From Dicaeum eximium (lineage: Eukaryota > Chordata > Aves > Passeriformes > Dicaeidae), in assembly GCA_013396995.1 (NCBI GenBank), contig VWZP01005658.1:3100453-3164452 (forward strand): a stretch of 64,000 nt of DNA, given 5' to 3'. How positions within the stretch are numbered: position 1 is the first letter of the stretch; every line of letters begins with the position of its first letter. The notes beneath the pieces are model-generated. The model searched no databases, was not told where the DNA came from, and saw nothing but the letters and a program-made list of their open reading frames with translations. Both the position numbers and the translations under genes were made by a program. Below are positions 24,201-39,200 of this stretch, piece by piece.

Positions 24201-27200
24201 CATTCTCACAAAAGCAAAAACTATGAGCTACATTCTAAGCCTTGACCCAGCACTAAGAATGTGTCAGTGCACCCACACCTTCTGTGCCTTATGGCTCTAA
24301 ATAACAGCCCTGGCCTTCCACATCACAGGTCAATACGGGAAAACAGCTTAAAACTTAACATTGTTTTACACACAAACAATTTATCCCAGCTTTTTAGAGA
24401 GGCAGTCTTCATTAAATCACTGTCCCTGTCACAACTGAGCATCCAACACGAGTGCTCTGTCCACATCAGTTGCATAAAAGCAAGCAGGCTATATCAAATG
24501 GCAAAAATTCAGCTCTGATCTAAAACATCAAAAAATGTTTAGTCACAGACCAAAACAGCATTTGCATGGAAATGTTTACTTCATGCCAATTTATTATCAG
24601 CCAGTCACACAAATTTTTAAAAAACTACTTATACCTGTTCTACTATGTTATCAGTGAAGATCTTTGAGTAGTTTGGATTTATGTAAGTTTCCTTCCAATC
24701 CTAAAAAAACATGATTTAAAAAGATTACAACAGATCAACGACATTTATAAGTGATAAAAAATAATTTATACTCTATTAATTTGTTCTACTGAAAGCACTA
24801 GAAACAATTAAAAAATTTCTTATTCTCATAAACAAATTGGTTTCCATCATGTCAAAAATCATGAAACCTGTTACCTCAGGGCCATATCTCCAATTTCATG
24901 CTCTGGTCACCAGCTGGCTTACTGATATGATATATTGTAATTTGCTTAGATGGGTGAGAACACCTTTTAGCACATAATCAATATTTAGCACACAGTAAAC
25001 AAAAGTTCTCCACATAAAGCCTTTAAATTTCAAGTCCTTTATAATAGATAAATTGATACTTTTTTAAAAATAAAATAACTTTTTAGCAATAGTTGAATGC
25101 ATACCACAGGATTCTCAAATATCTGCCAGAGGTCATTGTTGTAGTGGGAGGTATTGTAATTGGCTGTAGAGAGAAGTCTTCCAAATTCATGTCTGTTGGT
25201 AATGTACATGAAAACACCCTATACCAATCAGAGAAAGCATCATTAGCAAAACTGTCCATCTTAGCAAAGTTTTAAGAAGGTCTGTTCATGGTTGCACTTT
25301 CATAAAATATAATCACACATCTGTACACATATATTATAAAGGTGCTGTTAATTTAGCATCTTAATTTTCAAATGGTTGACTCTAATCACCAACTACTCTT
25401 CATAACTTGTTGTTTACATGCATTTGCCTGCATTTATTTTCTAAACACATTAAACCAAAACATATATTGTTGAGAACATATGTAGAGTCATAGAAAGGAA
25501 AAAGCAGAGGAGTGATTGGTTGATTTGCTTTCCAGAAAACCTAAGCAGACACAGTGAAAGCATCTGATCTCAAACTGAAAATGCTCACACACAAGAAAAC
25601 CAACATCTAGGGTTTAGTTTCAAACTAAAAACTGAAAGAATAAGCTAACAATCAAAGGGTTCATGAAAGTCAGAACAAGAAACTTATTTCAGAGTATTCA
25701 CTACATGATCCATCTGGTGAATTGGCCTGAAATAAAAAAAATATTGGCAAATATAGCACATGAGAACATTCAGATCAGCATCCAAAACAGCTGAGCACTC
25801 TGAAGTCTGTTCATGTAATTACATGTAAGATATCAAGTGTGGTAAGATACAGCTTTATTATCAAGCTATTAACAGAAGATATTAACAGAACTCTCTTGAT
25901 TAGAAGTAGTAGCAGAAAATAGTATTTTTAAAAAGAAACTTGGTTCTATGGGATGTTTTTTAGTTTAAGGTTTTTCAGACTAAAACTTTTTTTTTTTTAA
26001 ATGTTTGTGACTTTTGGATTTGCAGCAGATGAAGACACATTTGGGTACTTTGGTACTTCTATGTTTTTGTCTGAAAAAGAGTTAAACTGTTAGAAAGATA
26101 ATGATTATGTTAAACATGCCCAGTTCTGGGCACTTACCAAATCATAAAACAGCTGCAGCAGGGAGAATAAGGAGGGCCTGGGTCAAGAAAAACAGCTTAA
26201 AGTGACAATGTGGTCACTGAGGGGGGCGTGGCAGACCTACAAGTGATCTGAGCTTCACTCCCTTCCTAGGACTGCTCCATCCAGTTTTGCTACAGAAGCA
26301 GTGTCAGCACACCTTGACCTTAGAGGAACTGAAGGCACCCAAAAACCCCCCTGAGGAAACAAAGGGCCTCTGTGAGATGCTTTCAGCTGGACATAAAAAA
26401 CCTGTCCCTGGGAAAAACCTGAACCTTAGAAGACTGAAGAGAAAGCTAGAGCAGTATTTCATCAGAGGAAGTGGACAGAGGAGAACTATCTTCCTGTGGT
26501 AGAATGATACTGCATGTAATAATAACTAATGAATAAAAAAAAATAAAGCAACACCTTTGGGGCTCTGAGCATATGGAATGTTTCCGAAGAAGGGGAGTCT
26601 TTTTCCCTTTGTAAAGTCTAAAATGAAGGAGAATCATCACATCAGTTTTCTGACACAATCTCTTTCTCTTTTTCCGACTACTTTCAGGTCCCCACAGTTA
26701 CATCAGGGAAATAGCAGCCTTTGATCAAAAGCTGGTATGCCTTTACAGACCACATGCATCTCCAAGCAAAGCTCTTCATACACATGTCAAAGCTGTTTCC
26801 ACCAGCCCCTTCTTATCTGCTGCAGTACAAAAACAAGCAGGTACCAAACCCTCCTACAGCCCAGACTGAGAAAGGGGAAAAGAGGAAGCAATTTTCTGAT
26901 GAGCCAGTCAGATTAGTGCAATGAGCACATGGAAAGCACAGGTTTGGCAGGAACTGATGCTGAGGAGGTTTGAATACAACAGGACTGGACGGGGATGTTC
27001 TGAAGAATCAGTACAAACAGAGGAGATCATGCCTTGTTATGAGGGAATAAAAAAATTAATACTTGCCAACTTTTCTTGTTCAATTCAGCAAAAATATTTT
27101 TCAATGCTACAGTGTCTGGAAATAGGTCTGGTTTAGGTCTTATTTGTCTCTGTGCTGGAACTAGTGTAAATATCAGTAGAAATACGGATTTACAGATTCA

Positions 27201-30200
27201 TAACTTTACAGTACAAATAAGTTCTCTCATTACTTCCTGATTAACGCAAGTAACATTTATCTGATACAGTTTTAATCTACCTAGAAAAATTAATGAGTAA
27301 TTCATGCTGCCTAAGAAGATTCTTACCATTTCTTAAGTCACCCAGGCTTTTTATATAACACTGCCCATCATTAGTTTCAATATATATCTACTTAATAAAA
27401 AATGGCAAAATATCCCAACTTAAGTCTGCTGGAAGTTTCACACCGTATAAAAATGTGCATGATAGAGATGATCCAAATGCATTGGTAAATTTTAAGTCAT
27501 ACACAGCAGAGCAGTTGAGTCCTCTTTCATCTGTTGAGGTTGTGCCAAGTAGAAAGGTATCTTAACCTCAACAGAAGTTTTCAGGGAATTTAACTAGAAA
27601 ACACCATGCAGTCACTGCATCAGTGCATTGGCTTTGAAAAAATCTCAGTTCTCAACAATTTAAAGAAATACACCTGAAGGGTTTTACCACACAAAAATTG
27701 GCCAGTACTTTGAATTAGAAGTAAAATATATTATCCAAGATCAATCAAGTAAAGCAGTCTATGAGTGCAGCAGGACACAGAGGAATGTGTGTATTTGAAA
27801 GGAAGCTGTTACAGATACACCTTACCATTTCCCTGGCATTCCTGCAGAGTGCCATATCAGGATCCAACTTATCACGCATGAAGTAATTCTTTTCTTTCAT
27901 CTCAGATCTGAGAGTTTGTCCCTTAATTAGGTATATATTAGCCATATAAGGGATATTCCATACTCCCCTGTTGAAAATAAGAAAAAGAAACACCAACACA
28001 AAAATAGTTTAAAGCTCTGAAAACTAATTTGTTGCCTGTTCTATTAAATCAGCATCTCTGTATTTGCTGACAAGACTAAGCAAGTTGCAAGGAGAAGAAG
28101 CTGAAAGGCTCCCAAGACACTTGGAAAACTACATCTGGACATCTCAAAATAGGCGTAGGCAGTAATTCAATTTTTATGAAATACTGTTATAAAAATATAG
28201 CAAGGTCAAATTCTCTGTGGAGTTTTAACTACACATGTACTTCATGTTTCCATAGTTAAGGCAATCAATCAAGCTCTCTTATAATATTATTCTACACTAC
28301 CAGATGGAGAAAGTAACTCCAAAACAGATTTTTAAATGAGTTTAACGACTTCACTGAGATTTCACACAGCTGGTCTGACCTCCTCACACAAATACCCACA
28401 GACCACAGCAGGCTGTGTATTTATGTGAGTTGGGCCAATATCAACACAAAAGCATTGCTTTCAAAACACTCCCTCTGCAGATTTCCCCCCCTCTCAGTGC
28501 CACAAGCACATCTTTTAGTACAGCAGGACTGAAACCAAGCCAGTTCTATTCAGTCAGTTTCAGACCCTTTTGTTCTTCCAGGGCAAAGAAAAGGCAGCAC
28601 CATATGAAACAGTCAAGCTTAGAACAACTTAGATCACATTAATTTCGGGGAGGGATAAACCCAGCAGTTTATCCTTGACAAAAGTATTGCTGAAGAGCTC
28701 CTTAAGCTATACATGACATCATATACAGGATGAAATACACAAAGAAATTATAGCTGTTCCATTGATTATGCATTTGCCCCAAGAAGATGACAAAATCATT
28801 TGATGAATACAACAACGATTCCTTCTGGCTGAGGTTCCAGGGGTGTAGAGTTTTGGGTTTGCTATTTGTTTCTCTTGCCTTTTTCTGTACTGTATACTGG
28901 TAGAGCAACCAGACACCATCAGACAGGTACCAGCAACGACTGTGTCCAGTCCCAACACCAGCTCATCATGTTAAACATTTGGCTTTTTTTTTTTTTCAAG
29001 CTGTGAGTGGGAATAAACAAGTGTATTTCTATGAAATAGAAAACACAAAACAATATACCTAACCTCATCTCCCCAGGAATAATAACATATTTGTATATCT
29101 TCATGCAATATGTTGCTAATAACCATACTGGGGTGCCCTGACTTTAACAATTACAGTTACTTACACTCTGTTGCCTTGGACAATGTCCACATAATCTTCT
29201 GATCGAGCATAATAACCATCTGGGCTCAAAGCACCCCAGAAATTGGACCAAAGCTTCCCATGGCGAGTTACAAGCGGAGCAATTATCTTTCTGTGAAGTG
29301 ACATATTGAAAAAGAAAATATGAAAATCTGGAGCACTTGAAATTCACATCAGGAATTGCTGTTTGACAGGAACAAAATGCTTTGTGAATTGTTGGCCCCT
29401 GAGCCCATTATGAACTATGGCAATGAAATACCACAAGTAAACAAAGAGGATTTAATGCTGCAAAAACAAATGGGTTCTTATTTTCTCTGGACAGACCCCA
29501 GAGAATCCTTTCAATTTAGAGAAAATTCTAAAAATTAAGAGATTTACTATACCTGTTCTGTTCTATCAGTATTCTTAAAGTTTTTGGGTTTGTCAGCACA
29601 ACATCTGCATCTATGCTTAAGTAATATTCACATGCTTTATCCTGGCGACAAAGGTCCCTAAAAAGACAAAAAAGAATTATTAACTCATGTTAATAATAGT
29701 GTCCATATGGACACAGGTCTAGCAAAGATTCACAAACAACAAAACAAACAAAAAGATTTAAAAACACCCAAACCACAAGTAAGTACTGAACTGACTGCAT
29801 TAAAAGTCCTCTGTAGTACAGTATTGTAAAGAAAGGTGCCTTTAAATTACAGTAGTGTGATTAACTAAAAGATTTAAATACATGGATCACATGACTTATA
29901 TTTTTCTTTTAATTAACTAAGTGGTCTCTAGCCTTTACCAAGTTCAGTAATACCTTCTATACAGTTCCTAATGGAAAATGGGACAGAGGGAACAAGCCAT
30001 TAATTTATACAGCTGGGTATCAGTACAATCACTTAATAGGGAAGTATGACCTTATTTAGTAAGCTCCTCTACTAAGTAACTGCATGTGGCTGTAATGCAG
30101 TCTTTGGAAAAAGATTCCATAGATGAAATCTGCTAATCTGAATGGTAATTGAAACCTTCTGGAGAGTGTAAGACAAAAACTATAAAGAAATATACGTTTA

Positions 30201-33200
30201 AAGACCTTTTCTCTGTCTTTTTGACCTACAAGAACAACAAAGTTGGTAAAGAGAAATATAAGCCTATTTCAAAGGCAGTGAATTTATACTGGAGAAAGTA
30301 ACTGAATGTGTGCAGACACTATTTCTATCAGTTGTGATTTTGATCTCAGAAGAATAAACTGTTTGCACAAATTCCCATGCCTTCAAGAGAAAGACAAAGA
30401 AAACACATGCTACTGTAAATATGAAAGATACACAGACTATGTTTGTATGTTTCTGGTAGGGTGGACTTGCCAGGCCAAAACTTGGTGTCGTGAATTCAGC
30501 TTTCCTATGCCATCAGAATATTAGATTATAGGAAATCAAATATACTTTTAGAGAAAGTGGAACCATTTCCTCAAGTCAATACTACAGCAATAGCTTCCTA
30601 CCATGCAAGTGGCATTATTGAATTTGTCTACTTTCCCTGTTTTAATTTCACCACAACAGCTTGAAACATGATCTTACTTTCTTGTTTTAAAATATCTCTA
30701 ATCAGTGCTTTAGTTCAAGTTCCATTTGATTTGATTGACTGTGACTGTTTTCTGCAAAGGCAAAGATCTCTGTCACTTCAGTAGAGCTGCTAAAGGGTGG
30801 ATGTGACAGGTTACACACAAGTCAAGGTAGGGGCTGCCATGGCTTCCTGCCTGCTCTTCTTCCACCCCCCTCCACACCTAGCACTAAATCTTTCATCAGA
30901 ATTACTACTTATCAACATCTTTTGGGTTTTTCTGTTCAAATCTTCTTCTGCTCAAAGGACTCAAGATTAGACCGACGGAATTCTGACTTTGTTAGAATCA
31001 CAGTAGAAGGTAGAGATTTTTTTATTACATAACTTTGAGCACTCCTTCCTCTTCAAGTCTGATCACTGAAGATCTAGCAATAATTTTAGAAAAATTTTTT
31101 TAAATACCCACATGTCAGAAATTATCTTCCTACTGCTGCTAAAATGACTGTGTTTGAACACACACCCAGTTTTCATCTCTGGTCAGTCTCTGGGCTTGTC
31201 TTAATTGACATCTTATTGTCAAACATATTTATGACAGAAATTCCTTAATCAGCACTTTCTCACATAACTGCCACAACTGAAACCAGCAGGTTTTATTTTG
31301 GCCATAACATGCTCCTGCAATTCAGTCTTTATGGTATTTTCCATTACTAATCCATTCTGTTCAAAGCTTCACAACCACTGAACACAAGTCACATGTAGGT
31401 TTATCATTGGCTTAATTAAAATTATTAATAGTAACCTGACTTTTATACTGCACTTGGCATTAGATATTGAATTTCTTCCAAAAACATTAAGCTCCTTTAT
31501 CCTTATTCTAAGTGAGAAAACTAGACCTGAGACCAGACTTGATCCCAGGCCAGGGTTCCAGCCACAATACTTGCCAGCACTGGCCCAAAAGCAGGTAAAC
31601 CCTCTACTGCTAACAAAAACATGAAGAGAATTCATGTTTTCAATTATAAAAATTTAATTATAAAAATAAAGTGGAACAAATTTATATTTAGACATAGGCA
31701 AATATACCTGGAAAATTATTACATATTAGCAAAATGCACTGTCCTTTAACTTTTGCCTTTTTTTCTGTCTCCCATCCCTTTTAAATCCAGAACCAGAAAA
31801 TTCTATTCCAACTGGTCCCATATGTTTAGTGTTAGAAACCCTCCTGTGCCTCATTCACATAATAATCCAAACCACAAAATACTAAATTAAAAGTTTTGGT
31901 CCAAGTATCACAAAGTCATTCAGTACTATTGAGAACTCTCTGAAAAAATTCCTGTTCTGAACAGTCAGGAAATTTCCAGGTTACTACTCTGACTTTTTTT
32001 TTTCCCTCCTATTTCTTTACTGTGTTGAAGACTGGATCACCACATGACAGAACTTATCCTTCACATTTGACATGATGGCTTGTATCTGAAAATTCTAGAA
32101 GAATTATGCTGCAAGCATGAAGTTTTGCCATTTGGTGATCCTTTGCACTTTAAGGTCACTAACAAAAATCTCTCCAAACCACTACAGGTTTCAGATGGAG
32201 AGAAAGAAAGGGATAGAAGTTTCAGTCAAAATTAATAAAGCAAGCCCACTCTCCAGAAATGAATGCATCTTCTCTTTAGGCTCTCAGTGTTGCCCATTAG
32301 GTTTGCCCAAGGAAATAAATGTAACCCTTTATATTCTCATGCTTTAGAGTATTACATTCTTACACTGTGTGTTAACATCTCCAGATGTAGGAATCCCAGA
32401 TTATCTATTTGTATGCACATCCAGGTCACTCCAAGGAACACGTGGAAAGTGCTTTCTGGCAAAGCTCATGTGTAAAATGCTTCCTTATCTAAATTCAATG
32501 GCTAAAACCTTCAATTTACTTGCTTTACACTGCACCTGCTCTAAACTAAGCCCAAATGTTGAAAAGAAAGCTGTGGTCTTGTACACAACTTAGAGCAATC
32601 TAAGTGTAGCAATTTACAACAGTTTAGAAGAAAGCCAAGATTTTTTGGTTGGCAGTGTGAAGTGAGGCTCAGCAGATCAGTTTAAAGTATTTTGCAATCA
32701 GAGTGATGTTTGACTGCATTTACAAACCACAAGACCATCTGGAACAGTGACCTCATCTGAAAATGGGAGAATGTCACAGCTCTTCCCTTCATCACACTTT
32801 CCACTGAGATATTCCAAGGGTCTACTTGGTTGTAACAGAGACATATTGTCTACCCTACTTCTCTACCATTGAGCCATCTTTTTTTTTTNACAGTTTGAAC
32901 TTGCAATTAATCAAGTTATCACTTCTAGACCTCCCAGTTAGGAAATACAATTCCAAATGTGGACTGCAAGCCCCGAGGGAGAGCACTTAAACCACTTGAC
33001 AGGCCTCAGAAAGAAAAGGTGTTCCAGATACAGGTCTGCAACCAAAAGCCTGGGTGACATCTCCTGCCATTGAGGGTTACATTTTGCATCTCTCCTGACA
33101 GCCACAACAGCATAAACACATTCACATCAACCACCACTAAAATCAAACAAATCACTAATGTTTAGTTTTGCATCTCAGGTTAAAGCATTGTTTACCACAG

Positions 33201-36200
33201 TTATCACATCTGGAAATGACTGAAATCAGCTGAAAAGCTGACCGAAGGTTGCTGCATGGCTATGGGTAAAACTGAATAAATGTTATTTTCTTACACTTAT
33301 ACTGACATGACAGTGTCATTTACTGAGAATCTCATTATGATTTATCACCACTTTCTACTGAGCCAAAAGCCAAGAAGAGAGGTGAGGAGAAAACTGATCA
33401 AACTGCATTATATACTCCAAATTATTCTGCTGAAAACAAACTAGATCTTCAATGCTTAAGTGTCCCCTCTTTGTATTAACTGAACCCTGTCAGGCTTCTT
33501 CAACTAAATAGACTCTGTGTGAAATGTGCAAGTGAGAGGATCAAATTAATTCTAAATCTACTGTAAAACTAACAGAGAGACACTAAGAGCAGATTTGGAA
33601 AAGAAGAGAAAGCAGAGAAAAGAAGATAAAGTATTTGAGGCAGATAGTTTTATTCTATCTGTCAATAATGCAGATAGAGGCAGGAGAAGACGAATCAGAA
33701 GAATGAATATCAATCTCCAAATGTGAATAACAAACAAGTTTGAAGAATTACTCTTTTGAAGTTATTCCCATGCAGTAGTAGTGAGAAATAAATGAGGTTA
33801 TGATGATCAAAGCCAGATGAAGGGCTAAAAGCAAATAATTTTTTATAGTTATTGCATTCACCTTGAACATCCCAGACTTCCAAGCTAGACTTTTTAAAGA
33901 AATGTAAAATGTGTTTGTTCCAGTGAAGTGAGTGATGTTCACAAGGGCAGCCAAGCACACCAGGTGTGCAAAGCAAGCAGCAGATTAACTGGATCTGCTT
34001 CAGACAAACTGAAAGGAGCCATGGAATTACACCTACATTGTTTCCTTGGAAAATCCTACTACTAAGGTTCATAGGCTTTGGACCATTCAGTGTTTTGCCA
34101 TGGTCTCATTCCACACACATTGTACTTCAGGTTTTCTCTATGTATGTCTTAGGACAGAATCTTTAGCAAAGGGGCCTTTCAAAACTGGAACAACATGGGT
34201 CAAATTACAGCCACACCATGGATAACATATCACACATATGACTATCTACCTGCCTTTCAAACAGGATTTGAAATTACTTTGTGCAAATATTTATGTAAAT
34301 TACTATTTCTTTTAATCCACATATCAAGCAGGGACCATTTCTCAAAAGCTCTGTTGCATTTTAAGTCAGTAGGTTCTACCAAAAGGTGACAGGTTTAAAG
34401 TCTTTGGGTGAGATTTAGTATTACTATAGATACTGACTACACTGAAGATTCTGCCTTATGTTGTTCATATAACAACAAAGAGGAAAAGGCAACTCCACAA
34501 ACTCCACCTCAGTTACACATAACATACACCAAAAAAAGTTTGTCAGTGTGGTACATCTGCTTTAGAGAGTATTAGAAATAGAGAAAGAATGATTTATAAA
34601 CATGTGAGTGGGTGCTTAGACTACCACTGGACATCTGCAGCATTTCCTAGAAAGGCAAGGGGAGAGGTCTGGACCTCAGCCAGAGATCACTTTTCCAGTG
34701 GCTTCAGCACAACAAAACCCCATTCAAGCAAATTTCCAAGAACACCACAGAGATTCAAGACCTTCATTCTTCCAGCTGAGGCTATGAACAGCCTATGCTC
34801 AACCTCTGAACAGAAAATGGCCTTTTGAAATTAACTTCTCTGCTCTGACACTCAGGGAAGGTTTGGTAGAAGAGTGAGTCAGAGAATTATCATGGAATAC
34901 ATCCTGCTCCAGGGCCACAGCAAGGTGGTCCTGACCTTGGTGGGATCCTGGGCTGAGAAACTCCATCATGGGACTGATGTACTGGGAGAGCCACAAGCCA
35001 CTCTGTAGGAGCCAGAGCTGCAGCCCCAAACGAGACCCTGTCACAGGCAGGGCTGACATGGGATACAAACTCCAAGGTTCACCTCCAGGCACACAAAGTG
35101 CCAGGTTTAAAAGCTAAAGTTGTGGATACTCTAGTAAAGACAAAAGAAAAAAGCAAGACCAAACATGAGATAAAGTCAGTTGCCTTTGTGAGAAACCTCT
35201 GCTAGAGCACTTCTAAAGGATATTCCTGCCACTTTGAGCCACAGGAGGAAATATAATTTAGTCACCTGTACATCCAGGTCAAGCTTTAACCATATGTTCA
35301 CTTAAATATAATGTCACTTAAGAAAAAAGAAAGAAAAGTAGGCACTAGGACAACAAAATAGCAATTGTTAAAGCACATCCAATGCAAAAATGAAAAAAAA
35401 TTCGGCAGTGAGGTAGCTGGAAAATAAAGAAAATACTATTCAATGTCTACACCATCATCACAAGACAACATGACAGACTATTGAATTAGCCCAAACCAGA
35501 GAGATTTTTTCACAATGATCAACAACTTTTTATATTAGACAGAAACCATAAAACACTTTACAATTCATGTCTTATGTCTAGATCTCTTCTACAACAAAAG
35601 ATCTCATTTTCACAGGTGAAGATGTAAATGTTAAAGATGCAAAATAATACATGTGCAAGATGAAAAAATGTGAGTGTATGCATCAATATAACAGGTTTAT
35701 AAATTAGAACCTACATTCCCATGTTCCGGGCTTCTGCTTGACTCAGGTTTTCTTCAGGTCCAACAATTTTAATGTTTCTGATAATGTTCTTGGCTTTTTC
35801 CCAGAATTTCTTGATGTGCTTTTCATGGTAAACCTCCTGTAATCATGTAAACATTTTTTATTGCAAATGTAAGGCACAAATAACTATGAATCATAAACAC
35901 AGTGTCCAAGAACACACTGTATTCTGTCCTACAGAAACAGATGCCAAACAGTGTTTGAAGATATTCCAGTGTATCTGTCATTAAAATGAACCTCCTCTGC
36001 CCAAAACTTTAGGAAAATAACCCAACACATGAGCAGTATTAATCAAAGCTGTATAATAATGCAAAGTTCACAAACTATCTATGCAGTATTTTTCAGGATA
36101 TTTATGTTACAGTGTTTAAAACCCATCCTAGAACCTCAGTGGTTCAGGAGTTTTTTTATCCCACTCCAGAATAATTTTAGAGAGGGAGCTGTACCTGTAC

Positions 36201-39200
36201 CAAACTGTACAGGCAGAGCCATTGTTTCTTTAAAATGTAGTCCCACTAACTCTTCCTTTAATTTCTATTGACCCTCCTCCTTACCTTTCTATTTATCTCT
36301 ATTTAAGAGCTCTCAGCTGCACACAATATTTCCAAACCAGTGCTCTCATTGCAGCTTTTGCTTATTATGACTGCCATTAGAATAATTGAAATATTGGGCA
36401 GGGGTTTTCCTCCTCTATAATATAAAGCTGTTCAGTCTTTATATTCCATTTCAAACACCATAAAACTTCTGGCTGAAGCTACAAAACTTACACAACCTAC
36501 AATTCTCATGTGCCCATCACATTTATACCTTCAAATTCCCCTTACAAAACCACAATGAACACTTCAGAAATAAGCTCTACTTCTATTACTGATCTCCTTT
36601 TTGCTATCACATCAACAGCAATGCATGCACACTGAAAAAAGGGGTACAATTAAATTTTACTCCCATTTCTCTTCCAGCCTCATTTTTTTCCAAAATAATT
36701 GTACCTATTTGACACCTCACTCATTAAAATCACAGAATGATTTGGGTTGGAAGGGACTTGAAATATCATCTCCTTCCAACCCCCCCGCCATGGGCAGGGA
36801 CAGCTTCTGTCTGTTCTGAACTGTTCTGTTCTTGTTTTACTCTATTTTATGTCAGTCAGTACTTCCTCCAGAAGCACACACTTCAAAATACTTTTTTTTT
36901 TTCGTTAGTAAAAGGATCTAAGCAGTTTCTTTAAATAGACTTCAGTAAGTCCTGACACAATTCCATTCATTATTTCCAGCTTTGCATACTAAACTCTGAA
37001 GGATTATCTCTTCCTATGCATTTTAACTGTGCTCTTCTATCAAACCCATATACTTCACACTTTCCTTCATTGCATAATTTCAAAAAATGAAGCTTTGTAC
37101 AATTATAAAGTCATACTTACATTATTATGAATGAAGATACTGAGTGCCTCCCGTGGGTAGTCCAGAGTCAACAGTCTGTCTAAAAATTTAGTTAGGAAAG
37201 GAGTGGGTTGTTCAATGAAAACACCAATTTTTACTCTTGGATATTCCTAAAAAAAATGATATTTTGACACAACCAATAAGACTTGCCTCTTTTCTAAGGT
37301 TAGTTATAGTAAAGAGCAACTAATGTCATGTAGTAAACTTAGTCCACACAGCTTTCAAACAATCAAAACCAGTGTGCTCAAAAGTGCTATGCACCCCATT
37401 TATTTTCACTGGCTTCACAAAATAAGCAAAAATAACGGATTTAATATTGGCATGAAGCCCTTTGAATTTAATAACACACACCAGAAGAAGAAAATAATGT
37501 AATATGGTTTTAAAATTCTTACTGTAAAAAAAAAACACATTAAAACAGCCAAAGAATCATTTAAGGAAATACACCTAGAATAGAACGGCAAATTCTTTTT
37601 CTTTTTTTTTTTAAGCAAGTCACAGACACAGATTACATTTAAAAGAAAATATAGGGGAGACCAGTTTTTTAAAAATAGTTAAAGAATAAATACCACAAAA
37701 TATTTTACTCTGCTGTACTTTAAGCCAAAGATTGCAAAACCCTACTATAAATGTATATGCACTATTTCTCCCTGTTCATTTTAACTGGGCCCTGCATTCC
37801 TTCCCTACTCACTGATTTTAGACAGATCTTTAATAAACTAACAGAGCTGCTATCCTTACATCCAAGAACACTGAACTTTCATGGACCTTATTTTAAAGTG
37901 AATTCACATCTTTTGACAGTATTTGGCTGCTTTGTATGTGCTTGATAGAGATCATGAGATCATGACCACTAAAAGAAACACAGACATTGCTTTAATGTAG
38001 TCCTGAAGTGTATTACTGCAGTATGCAAGACAAAAAAAATTTCACCTTCAAAAGCCTCAACTCCTACACAAAGAAATACACCGCCTAAAAATTATTTCCA
38101 TCTCTAAACCAGACAATTACAATAAAAACCTAATCCATTACAAGGCTGAGAGAGAAACCTTATATGAGCATAAAAGGCTGCCAGCTAGCTTTTTAAGCAG
38201 GCCAACACCCACTTGAGGAGTGTCTGGATAAGCCATCAACACAAGCTGAGGTTTCAGTGTCCCTGTCAGCGTCGGAGCCCAGGAACATCCCCGGCCCAAA
38301 ACACCAGTGCTCACTCTGGCCACCTCCTCTTCACAGCTGCATCTGCCAGCCTCTAACTGCTGCTAGGAATCACAGCCACACAGACACCCCAGAACTCCAG
38401 AACAACCCATGAGGAATGCATGGATTTGATGTGGATGCACCGTGCTGGGCTCTGGTAGCCACTGCTGAGGCTGGCACAGGAACTGGTCCCACTGATGGCC
38501 AGGGACGAGGAAAGCTGCCCAGGCTAAGCTGAGCACACCAGTGCTGCACTAATTGTACTTTGTACATTCTTCTAATTCAGAGTCATTCTCCCCTTATTCC
38601 CTAGGGGAAAGAGAAAGATGTTCAGGCTGGATGTGCAAAGGCCGTGGGGACAATGAGGAATTACTGACACTGCTTCATTACACTGAAACATGAACCGCTT
38701 GGCTCTACACTGAAATCTCAGAGTGACCAAAGAAAAATGGTGTTTAAAAAATTAGGGGTGAAAATTCCAGTAAATTGCATCTCCTCCAAGCACAGAGTTC
38801 ATCAATTTAGACCTTGGTTTACCACAAGGAGTTGTCACTGCACAATCTGAATCTAGGTCACAATGAGCATTTTGAGTATATGAAATCAGAAGTTGCCTCT
38901 CAGCAAAACCATTTTGGGAATACCCAGTCTGCACCCAGATGTTACATCTTCTCTGATAGATTTTCTCATTTTCAGTGAGGTCATGTATTTGACTCTAAAA
39001 GTTTACTTTTTAATAAACAGTAGTTGAGTGTAAGACAATTTTTGGAAGAAGTACAGGACAATGTCTCAGTACAATTGCACAGAGCAAAGTCCAGGATCTC
39101 TTGCCACAAGAGCTGCCAGTGAAACGAGAAGAGGAGTGAGGTCATCCTTTTCAGCCACACTGGAAAGTCTCCACACCAGGAAGAAGCTTTAGAATTTGAA

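Larger units (their letters stand above)
21244..25104 (-). other. PLOD2 introns 14 to 18
   Basis: Introns between exons 14 and 19 are 404, 477, 1256, 229 and 1051 bp in transcript order (14 to 18). All use GT-AG. The only recognisable content is the LTR fragment in intron 16 (23496-23690); the rest is AT-rich noncoding sequence. Confidence 0.8.
25219..29552 (-). other. PLOD2 introns 11 to 13, including both sides of exon 13A
   Basis: Intron 11 is 262 bp and intron 12 is 1197 bp. The interval from exon 13 to exon 14 is 2607 bp and is split by exon 13A into 1208 and 1336 bp. The 13A flanks carry the U-rich tract and UGCAUG motifs listed separately. A 71-codon plus-strand frame at 26287-26502 has no recognisable relative. 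Confidence 0.75.

Noticed and set aside
26287..26502. 71-codon plus-strand frame beside exon 13A
   Set aside because: Charged but unlike any family I know, and antisense within an intron. Not supported as a gene.
26511..26516. TGCATG close to exon 13A on the plus strand
   Set aside because: On the transcript (minus) strand it reads CATGCA, which is not an RBFOX site.
29144..29347. 67-codon minus-strand frame over exon 12
   Set aside because: It is the wrong phase of PLOD2 exon 12; the correct phase gives the conserved K-I-I-A-P-L block.
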